A stretch of DNA of 64,000 nt from Triplophysa rosa (lineage: Eukaryota > Chordata > Actinopteri > Cypriniformes > Nemacheilidae). The position numbers were made by a program, and so were the translations under genes. Positions 47,001 through 56,501 of the stretch are shown here, piece after piece. Under the pieces are notes generated by a model. The model ran no database searches, had not been told where the DNA came from, and saw only the letters and a program-made list of their open reading frames with translations. The stretch spans positions 9,325,080 to 9,389,079 of the forward strand of contig NC_079905.1 in assembly GCF_024868665.1 (NCBI RefSeq). Direction: 5' to 3'. Position 1 is the first letter of the stretch. Each line of letters begins with the position of its first letter.

Positions 47001-50000
47001 AGAAAAAAGATAAATTTATGTTGTAAGAGTGATAAAGGGAAAGAAAGTGATATACAGACAAGATGTAACACAGAATCTTAAGTACTGCTTTTACTGTTTT
47101 TTAAAAGGCAACCACATAGATTCTGATCCTAGGAAAATACATAAAATCGTATTTTATTAGCGATTAATAGTTCTAATAGTTCTTCAATTTAGTGTTTACA
47201 GTATTTATTGTTCTAACCTTGTTTTAGTTCCTATATACAGTCGTGTCCAAAAGTGATGTCCAACTTTTGAAAATGGACAGCTTTGCTTTAAATGTAATTA
47301 TATTGTTAAACATTTCATAATATATCACCGCTGACCTTCCGAAACCTTGTATGTCCAAATTGGCTGTTTTTCTGGAAATGGAAAAAACACTGTACATTTA
47401 AAATATTAAATAGTTTACAAGCTCATTTTAATACTTTTTTATGGTTAGATTTTTACAAACACAGTGACAAACATAAAGGGTGACTAAAAATAATGATTTA
47501 TGACAAAATCAAGAAATATGGAGATACAAGGTTTTGGACACCAGCGATATTTAATATTTAGTATTAACGACTACATTTATGTTACATAGTTGTACTTTTT
47601 GGTTTGGTCTGAGAAGAATTTGTATATTTTGTAAAATAAAAAACATATTCCCAGATATGCTAGTTTGTCATTTTGCCAAATGTTGTCTAATAAATACACT
47701 GTTTGTACACCTCAAATATGTTTATGATTCAATTCAACCTGAGGGGGCATTAAAAATATGTGTTAAAATGATTGTGTATAAAATTAAATTAAAACAAAAT
47801 AAAATAAAAGATAACATATGTTTTCCTTTAATAAATACATGAAACAAGTTGAATAATAGTTTTAAATAAACTTTTAAAATAATTATTTATACATTCTTTT
47901 ATCAAATTAAATTAAAAACTTCCAAATACATCTAAAAAATAATAAATAAAAAAACATCTAATAACAGCTTGTTAAGGTAAGAGGTGTGCTTTCAGTATTT
48001 TTGTTGAAAGAGAACAAATATGTATTGAATTACTAGTATATCATGCTTTTTTTTCAGGCAGAATTCCCACATGTAATATTGTATATGCGTTGTCTCACCA
48101 GATATAGAAAATAAAGAGAAATCCTGGTGCAGAGATAGCAAGCTGTAGCTTTCTCCAGTCTCTGATGAGATAAGCAACACCTGCAAGCAGCATGTAGCCA
48201 AAACCAAAGAAATAGTCGGTGAAGATGCCGGCTAACATCCGTCTCTGTGTGCAGGTCCATTCTGTGCCTATGAGGAGTGGGTGAGGATCAAAGTTAGGTT
48301 TGTTTGGCATTGGGGTTTAAGGGCTCAATCTGGGATGTTTAGCTCTAATGTAAAGAAAATTGTGAGTTTGTTACTGCTGGCGTTTAAACGTGTCAATACA
48401 ATGTTGTGGTGAACCTACTTATTAAAAGTATACCTTCTGTCACTACATGAGATCGAACCCATGATCATGGCATTGCTGGTGCCATGTTATACCAGAGCTA
48501 GAGGAACATTAGAAAGTTTCTCTGAGTTACTTCAAGGCTCACCAAGCACAAATGCATTGATTATCACTCCCGAGACTGTTGTTCCTATGATGAAGCGCAG
48601 GGTGACATAAACAGGGAAGTTTGGAGCGAAGGCAGCGGCCACACCAAACACTGTCTGAAGTGCTAAAGACAAGAGCATGGCAAACCTTCTCCCATACCTT
48701 ACGAGAGAGACAGAAAAAAAGAGAGAGCATTGATGAGAATATGGTGATGAAATCTTGGATGAAATGGTATTTATTTATTTATTATCCAGATGATGACACA
48801 GTGGAGGTTGTGATAAAATAACATATATAATGCAAAGTGATGTGAACACAGAAATCAAATGGGTTGAACGATATAAAGACAGAGCGAAAGACTCTGGGTT
48901 GTCCGGTATTGCCTAAACAAAGTACACAAGTCCATGTGTAGATGCATATGTGTGTGACTAAAGTGTACCTGTCTGCCATAGCTCCAAATACAACAGCCCC
49001 TACAAGCAGCCCCAGCATATAAATAGATGAGCCCAGACTGTTTAGACCTGCCTTGTCACAGACCAGATCCCACTGCAAATGAATACACATGAAACCATAT
49101 TAGTTCATAAAAAATGAATTGAGAGTTACTTAAAAGAAAACATTACCCAAGAATGACATCCGGTAGAACAGGTGTATTATATGCATTGTGCAGAGAGTTA
49201 AGCGAGTGACAGTCAAGATCAGCTGTATCAATGCAAACACGTTAATATAAACAACATAATAAATATTATAATTAAATACGCTACAATATAAATGCATATT
49301 ATTGCCTAATAAACATTAGGCAATAAACATTGCCTAATAAACAAACAAACAAATTTTTTATTTGACTTATTGATGTCATGGTTCTGCCCCATCTTGTCTT
49401 GCTTTTCTTGAGCTAGTGGCAGAACCATGACAGAACCTCTTGTTTTACGTGGAGAGAGAAGTTTTGGCCCACTTGGCCTTCCACATTCTCTTTCTCTCCG
49501 GTGTCTAGTCTCTGTTCCCGCCATTTCGTCTCCTTAATTGCTTGTTATTAGTTTCATGCCCCACACCTGTTCCCTCTTGATTTGTCCCCTTATTTAATGC
49601 CCCTGTGTCCTCTGTCTTGTGCTGGATCATTGTACTGTCCTGTCCTGTAAGTCTAGTTTATTTTATAGTTAGGTGATGTGTTATTAGTCTAGTCTTGTTA
49701 GTTCCTGTTTCCATGTTTTGTTATGGTCCCCATCGTGGGTTTTTGTTTTGTTTTATTAAAGTCTTGTTTAAACCCTTACCTCCCGCCTGCACTTGGGTCC
49801 TCTGTCTCTCACCTCACCCGAGATCCATGACATATTGATATTAATAATTAGTATGATTAATTCTACATTTTACAAGAGCTTCAACAACAACAAAAAAGCC
49901 AATATACAAGTAATATGTAGCATAATGTACAAGCCTATCAATATTACCTCTGTGACAGTTGTGCTTTCGAACACCTCGTGGCTGTACACCCATCCTGTTG

Positions 50001-50280
50001 TACAACTTGAATATGCACTCTGGTTTTCTCCAGAAAAAACTGTGCACGAATGCCCAGACAAGAGAGAGATACTCAAATTCACGTTTGAAACATTGCCGTC
50101 GTTAGATGACCGGTCCTCGGGACGTGAACCCCGACAATGGTGGGGTGGCGTGGCGCCTGTGAAGACGCTCGCCATCATGTGGAATGCCAGAAAGATCTGC
50201 GGTAGACATATCCATACATACAAAAGCTTCTGATATCTCCCAAAGCCGCCGATCGTGGCCAACAGCTGATCGAAATTCAT
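44095..50280 (-). CDS. slc22a13: SLC22-family organic ion transporter, SLC22A13-like, 10 exons, 537 aa
   Basis: Major-facilitator plasma-membrane carrier for organic anions or related solutes. Exons in transcript order: 50280-49948, 49072-48969, 48697-48543, 48267-48099, 46993-46879, 46478-46375, 46167-45956, 45084-44976, 44527-44327, 44206-44095; 1614 nt in frame. The first helix is followed by a large extracellular loop with N-glycosylation sites at Asn63, Asn68 and Asn86 and several cysteines. The MFS loop 2-3 signature GAMADRYGRR is at residues 141-150. Later segments include [21 protein letters not shown] and [16 protein letters not shown]. The tail ends [10 protein letters not shown]. 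From memory, the stretches YYGLSLxVxDxGxDxYLTQ and GxVEVPAR are closest to SLC22A13 (OAT10); another OAT/OCT relative cannot be excluded, so the family call is firm and the symbol tentative. Confidence 0.8.
47237..47545. repeat. Tc1-like inverted-repeat relic
   Basis: Left end ACAGTCGTGTCCAAAAGTGA and right end GGTTTTGGACACCAGCG are roughly inverted, with TA/AT flanks as expected for Tc1/mariner relics. No open frame. Lies in an slc22 intron. Confidence 0.5.
48395..48510 (-). repeat. Degraded tRNA-like SINE head
   Basis: On the minus strand AACATGGCACCAGCAATGCC followed by ATGATCATGGGTTCGATCTC resembles the head of the SINE at 41565-41710, including a GGTTCGATC B box. No L2-like tail is visible. 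Lies in an slc22 intron. Confidence 0.55.
49374..49832. mobile_element. Solo-LTR-like element, 459 bp, with 6-bp target-site duplication
   Basis: Begins TGTCATGG and ends CCATGACA (TG...CA with 8-bp inverted termini), flanked by the duplication TATTGA at 49368-49373 and 49833-49838. Inside are a poly(A)-like ATTAAAG near 49756 and a TTATTTAATG box. No gag/pol remains, so an LTR-LTR recombination product fits best. It lies in slc22 intron 1, 115 bp after the exon 1 donor. Confidence 0.85.
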
Positions 50281-53041
50281 TTTCGACTTTCCGAGTCGCA
50301 TGGAAGATCTTCCGAGTCGCTTTACACCCCCACAATAATACAGATGTGTACAGTGAAGCTCAACACGAGAATCTGGATTTCTGCATGCACGTGTAAGAAC
50401 CAGATAATATAAAAAAACCAATTGTTTTTATCCTGGAACAATTGTTTCCTTCAATTCAACAACAGAGATCAATAACACATTTACGCAGCTCCAGCTTGTG
50501 CCATTCCGTATTGTTTCATTGACAAAACTCTATAACGCCACAATAGAGAAAAACAAATACTTTTACGAAGACGCGCAAGAAAGTGCATTTTACGCACCGA
50601 AAACTAAATGGTTAGATAATAATGTTAATACAAAGGTTGAAGTCTGTTAATGTTCCCTATTAGGCGCTTTTCCCATCCATCGCGACTGTGCACTGGTTGA
50701 CTGTTTTACCGAACAAAACACACACCCCGCGCGCGCTACGCTTGTTACGAAACCTATGAGACAGACTTGCGCACAACAACACCAAGTGTGAACGGGTGTA
50801 ATACTTTCGCTCGTACTGCCAACGATCATAAGGAACATATAAATGATGTTAATACGAACATCATATGTACGCTTCTGTGCTATTAAATTACACCTGCAGA
50901 AATGGCACGCCCATCATGAGGCTGGCTGTGCATCAAAGCATGGGTAACGTTAAATTAGTCCCACGCGACTCCACTGCACAAGAAAACAACCTCTGGTTGA
51001 AAACAAGAAACGTGATACCGTGACAGAAACAAATTCATGCATAAACAGTTTTTATTTTACAGATTTTATATAATGTAATAAATACCAAAGTGTATAAAAT
51101 AAAGAAAATGGATTAAAAACCATAATGGAAAAATCAATCAGTATGAGTTTGTAATAGACTGTGTGCAGACAAATAATTTATTCCACGTAGCCTACGTCTT
51201 TAGCGAATAACAGTTGTAGCGTGATCACAACTCCTTCCTGGTGGAACATTCTTCCTAACTCAGTCCGGTCAACCATCTCTCACAACATTCAAAAAACTAC
51301 TTAAAACCCTCTTCTGTGAATACTTGACAGGCAAATGAAAAAAAAACTCTCTCTTTCTCTCAACCTCTCAACAGGTATTGTTCTGGCTTTGTGGAAACTA
51401 GTAACTTGGTACCTATTGTATTATTGCTCCTGTATGACATATCGCTTAATTGCCCCCCGAACTCTCTGTAAGTCGCTTTGGATAAAAGCGTCTGCTAAAT
51501 GTAAATGTTATGTGGGCTTGGTTACTTGAAGAAAACGATAAATAAAAAACAAACAAACATCCATGTACATATTAGCCTACTTAGAAAATATGGCAAATTA
51601 GGGCAGACGCAGAATGGAAATCCATAACAGCTATATAAGTTTATTTCAATAGAAAAACTGATTAAGACTACCAGTTCAGAGATAGAAAATGTAGTTTATT
51701 GGTGTTTTTTATTACATAAATTGAAAAACATTCAAATGAATTGTGTAGTTTTTATATTGTACAGGTTGTTTCCATTTCCCACTCAATGAACAACACTCAC
51801 ACAAACTTCAGACATCTGACAAGAGGATGTAAATTCAGTGTTATGAGGCCCAGAGCCATTAATGAGAGTTACGGCACTCGCATACACCTCCATAGGAAGA
51901 ATGGAATGCGGAACTAACTCGCGTCATAGTCATGGGGCGTCCGACAGGTCAAACATTGCACTGAAGCCCATTCATTTCGTGTCTCCCAAACGCATTTGCT
52001 GTACAGTCGGTGAAAAAACTGCATGTTTTTACATTTTAACGAGTTGGCAGTTGATATTAAATGTTAAAATTAAACACAAAAATCTTATATTCATATTACT
52101 CCCCAAGATAAAATGCTGCTATAAATGTAATCAACGTAGTAATAACCAGTGAACGCGATGTGCTAATTTTTAGCAAAATGTATGCGAATACAGTTGTTGT
52201 CATCTGTCCCAGTAAAATCCATTTAAATTGACAGCACGGATTTGTTTTTGAGTGCTCCATGAACCACGTGACCACACGGCGGCGAGTTCCCACTTCTGAT
52301 GTCATTGATTCCGAGCTGGTTGTGTTCAGGTGCTTTGTTGTCGGAAAGCACGGAGGACGCCAGATTCATGCTTGCCTGTGTCTTAATGTTATATGGTAAT
52401 AGTTTTCAACCGTACATCCTACTGTATAGTATTACTCGTCAGCTTGCTGACTATTCTGGAATATTGGTGAAACATTCTATTTTTTGCAGTGCATAAAACA
52501 TACAGTATACTTCAAATGGTTATTCATTATGTAAATATGTACTAATTTAACGACAAGACAAGGCAATGAAGCTGTTGCGGAAAAACTAACAAATCATATC
52601 TGTCTCATTAGAAATCATTCTCCCATCCGCCATGTTGATTGTATAAGGCCCGCCCGTCTCGGGAACTAAATGATTTCCCAACTTCCCAGTGGGAAACGCG
52701 ACAGCGAGTACCGCTTGGGTTCATGTGCAATTTTTACCTCCGAAACTCATATTTCCGATGATTCCGAGAGCACGTGAAGGCAGCATAACTCTAATATTCA
52801 ACGGCTCTGATGAGGCCCAACTGAAGCGGAATCTATGTCATTGGCCAAATAAATCAGAATCGGAACCAATATTCCATAAACATATGATCAAACAAACAAT
52901 AACGTAAATATTAATCTGACAAAACGCAAAATGGACATTATATAAACTATCTGAAAAAACAACCCAACATCCCACAATACCTTGCGCGTGTTGCGTGCAA
53001 GCATAGCAGCATGTGTGGCGTCATTTCCGTCAATTGTGAAC
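50281..53041. other. slc22/psmb4 head-to-head intergenic region
   Basis: About 2.8 kb between divergent start codons. A segment near 50560-50900 is locally richer in CpG (CCCCGCGCGCGC) and may include the slc22 promoter. An L2 LINE fragment lies at 51230-51511. The region 52600-53040 upstream of psmb4 has CpG-bearing sequence as expected for a proteasome housekeeping promoter. No further gene is supported. Confidence 0.5.
51230..51511 (+). mobile_element. L2-type LINE 3' end
   Basis: The left part translates as WNILPNSVRSTISHNIQKLL then KTLFCEY, the typical C-terminus of an L2 reverse-transcriptase ORF. After about 150 bp of 3' UTR comes CTGTAAGTCGCTTTGGATAA, AAGCGTCTGCTAAATG. This tail is shared with the SINE at 41565-41710. 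Confidence 0.8.
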
Positions 53042-54909
53042 ATGGAGTCGCACGGATTGAAGCTGAATTTCTGGGAGAATGGACCGAGACCCGGCCAGTT
53101 TTATTCGTTCCCAGGTAACAGCAGCAGCAGTACGGCTCCCGGATGTGGACCCATCAAACACACGCTGTAAGTTCGGTTCTGTTTTGTGATCTTTGTCATT
53201 ATTAGCCGCTTAGTTTACAGTTTCGATTTCCCTGCGCTGTGCTGCATCATCATGGAGGAAAGTAACTGTTTACACCGGCAAATTGTCTTAAATAAATCTT
53301 TCACGTTCCTTAGTTGAATTTTAAGATGTTCTTACTTCAGTTTTTAAACGTTTCTCTTGATCTTGTGAGAAAGTGAAAGTTGAGTGGACAGTGATCGGCT
53401 AGCGTGTTAGCAATAATGCTAATGAGTAGACAAATATCATAACCAAGTTTAAACCTGTCTGGAGCTTTTGTTATGATGGCAAATTGTCATGAAATTAAGA
53501 TGTACACAGCTGAATATTTATTAATAGAAATGAAAAAGGTGCATGTATGTATTACCGAGGATTCATGTGGGATCTTAATGACACTAATCATTGCTATATG
53601 CATGTTTACATTGAATTGTAATCATGTTTACTGATACATTTATAATCTCGTGTTTTACAGCAATCCCATGGTAACGGGCACATCAGTGCTCGGTGTTAAG
53701 TTTACTGGAGGTGTGATCATTGCTGCTGACATGCTCGGCTCTTATGGATCACTTGCGCGGTTCCGCAACATCTCCCGTCTGATGAAAGTCAACAACAACA
53801 CCATCCTAGGAGCCTCAGGGGACTATGCTGACTATCAGTACCTCAAACAGATTATTGAGCAGATGGTGTAAGTATACATAATATAATTTGATTTAAACAT
53901 TTTGCGAATATCATTTGTATTATTGTGACACTATGTCAAATCAAGCCAAAGGAGTAGTGTCTTCAGTCAGTGTAACATTATTTTAGAATATAATCTATAT
54001 AATGTGTGTTTGTTTAGGATTGATGAAGAGCTTCTTGGAGATGGACACAGTTACACTCCCAAAGCAATTCACTCTTGGCTCACACGAGTCATGTACAACC
54101 GCCGCAGCAAGATGAACCCATTGTGGAACACAGTGGTCATTGGTGGATTTGACAATGGAGAGAGGTGGGACAATATCCATTTTAACTGCTATTGTTAACG
54201 AAGATGGTAGATGTCAAGTTGCAATTAAAAAGAGCTGTTACCTTTACTAAAACAAGTTGTGTTTTTGTGTCCATATTGTTTCCCTCCAGCTTTCTTGGGT
54301 ACGTGGACAAGTTAGGAGTTGCCTATGAAGCACCATCAATTGCAACAGGATTTGGTGCCTATTTGGCTCAGGTAAATTGTTTTGGATGATGTCATCAATT
54401 TTACTGATACCTATGACATATCATAATGTTTGAAGTTGTTTGTTTTTGGCAGCCCTTGATGAGGGAGGTTCTGGAGAACAAGGTAGAAATTACTAAAGAT
54501 GAGGCACGATCACTGATAGAGCGATGCCTTAAAGTTCTGTACTACCGGGATGCACGTTCCTACAACAGGGTAACAAGCTTTGTTCTTTTCATAAAGTGTC
54601 AAAAGTCGATTATTAAACGAAATAGTGTACAAATATTTGATTGTATGTTTGGAATCAGTACAATTATTCCTTTTCTTGGATCCTCCCCTAGCATGAGATT
54701 GCCATCGTGACAGCTGAAGGAGTTGAGATTATTGGACCACTGTCATCTGAAACAAACTGGGACATTGCCCATCTGATCAGGTAGGCTGAAATGATAATGT
54801 ATCTGTGAATATTAGCTCATATATAAAGTGCATAGTTATATTATGAATGCAGATTGACATTTTATTGACTTTTCAATTGCTCTGTTTTTATTGCAGTGGT
54901 TTTGAATGA
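53042..54909 (+). CDS. psmb4: Proteasome 20S subunit beta-7 (PSMB4), 7 exons, 259 aa
   Basis: Non-catalytic beta subunit of the 20S proteasome core, which it helps to dimerise. Exons: 53042-53166, 53661-53867, 54018-54164, 54290-54371, 54453-54569, 54692-54780, 54897-54909; 780 nt in frame. A propeptide of about 40 residues precedes Thr41 ([17 protein letters not shown]), leaving a mature chain of 219 residues, the usual size. Landmarks are [55 protein letters not shown] and the C-terminus [12 protein letters not shown]. The final coding exon has only 13 nt. The start ATG is in AACATGG context. AATAAA is at 55023-55028. It is convergent with pogz, as in human. Confidence 0.97.
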
Positions 54910-55409
54910 ATGCTAATCCTGTTTTGGCACTTGATCTACAGATATGCTCTTAGCTCCACCAGATCATTATTGTATTGTCAAGACTACAGTTAGTTTTGTT
55001 TCTCTCTCTTTTGTTATACATTAATAAATTTCATAACGTTGTTTGGTGTGTCCTAGGTGTACTTTCTTATATGTATTTAAACTGCCCCTTGTTGACCCAT
55101 AACTATCCAGTCAAATGAACAAACATTCATGCTGGACTCTAAAAATACCTTATTGTTTTGTCCATAATGTAACTTGGAACATTCTTGTTGTATAACCTCA
55201 AAGTGGAGGTCTTCATCTGATTTTGCTTCCAAATTTTACAACGCACATCAAGTGCTATCTTAATACAGTACCAAAATTGTCTTTTTGATTCAGTGGTTTC
55301 TGAAGATGAGGGGCTATCATCCAGATTCCAGCTTGTTTCTAGTTTGTCTACCAAGACTTTGCACCAAAATTGTGTCCAGCAACAAGATATAGGAAGCTAT
55401 AGTCTAGTA

Positions 55410-55630
55410 CAGTGGTTCTCAAACATTTTCATTGTAAGGCTCCCCTTTGTGTTGGGTGTATCGCTTTGTGCCCCCCTCTAAATAAAGACTTACGATCTTA
55501 AATTGTAATTAAACGAAAAACATATACAATTACACACTGCTGAAACATTGATTGCACAAAATGTATGATACATTTCCATATGATACATTCTTCCATAATT
55601 TTACTGCTGTTAAGTCAGTTGAGAACCACT
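55410..55630. mobile_element. hAT (Charlie-like) relic
   Basis: Ends CAGTGGTTCTCAAACATTTT and GTTGAGAACCACTA are inverted, the signature of many vertebrate hAT elements. An intact 8-bp duplication is not seen. No open frame. Confidence 0.65.
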
Positions 55631-56013
55631 AATTACACATTAATTTGTTTGTCTAGGCTCTTTGAACCTATCTTTGTTTATAAGAGCAAGTTACATTTTT
55701 TGTTAATAACATCGGAAGATCAAAATCTGCTTGCCTATAAGTGTAGCTAAAATACGTTGATAAAGCCTAACCGCTCTGTAAAAGACAACTGTGAGACTAA
55801 ACAGTGCTTAAAAAAAAAAAAATCTATTAAAGTGTTTATTTGTATGTAATCAAGTAAGCTATGGTACAATTCTACATGCAGCGGGCAATAGGATTTCAGA
55901 TCATTTACATCTATGCACATTCTGACAACAGATACTTCCAAACTGGAAGGATAAACAAACTGTAATAAACGTCAGCAATTAAAAGACAACAACCGAAGCC
56001 ATAACTTGGCAAT

Positions 56014-56350
56014 CTTAAAGGCATAGTTCACACAAAATAACAATTCTGTCCTCATTTATTCACACTCAAAGGCATAGTTCACACAAAATAACAATTCTGT
56101 CCTCATTTAATCACTCTCAAAGGGATAGTTCACACAAAATAACAATTCTGTCCTCATTTATTCACTCTCATGTTGCTCAAAAAGCTGTATATGATTGTAT
56201 ATATCTTCTGTTGTACACAAAAGAAGACATATCGATTAATGTTTTGTGTCGATATAATGGGGCCAATGTTCTTTGTTACAGGTTTGGAGTTACATGAGGG
56301 CAAGTAAATGAGAAAATAATTTTCATTTTTGGATGAACTATCCCTTTAAG
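56014..56350. repeat. Foldback MITE, family A, with triplicated 51-bp end
   Basis: The left end AAAGG(C/G)ATAGTTCACACAA with CAATTCTGTCCTCATTTA and TCAC(A/T)CTC is present three times in tandem at 56017-56067, 56068-56118 and 56119-56169. The right end, GATGAACTATCCCTTTAAG, is single. Confidence 0.9.
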
Positions 56351-56501
56351 CTTCCATCAGCGTGACAAATATTTACATATGTTTCGTACTAACATGTTCA
56401 CGCAATCACCTATTTTTACATTATTATTTATGGACACTAACTACAAGTCAAAGAAGGCACATAAAACAGCCAGTAAAAAACACATTCCATTGGTAAGGAA
56501 T

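Larger units (their letters stand above)
54910..56501. other. psmb4/pogz tail-to-tail region
   Basis: 3' UTRs and repeats only. It holds a hAT-like relic (55410-55630) and a family A MITE with a triplicated end (56014-56350). TTTATT at 55835-55840 on the plus strand could be the pogz poly(A) signal, which would place the MITE inside the pogz 3' UTR. Confidence 0.55.

Noticed and set aside
49306..49524. 72-residue open frame on the minus strand
   Set aside because: It lies within the solo-LTR-like element and matches no gag or pol protein I know.
56017..56169. Three direct repeats resembling a CRISPR array
   Set aside because: The repeats are directly tandem without spacers and are the end of a MITE in an animal genome.
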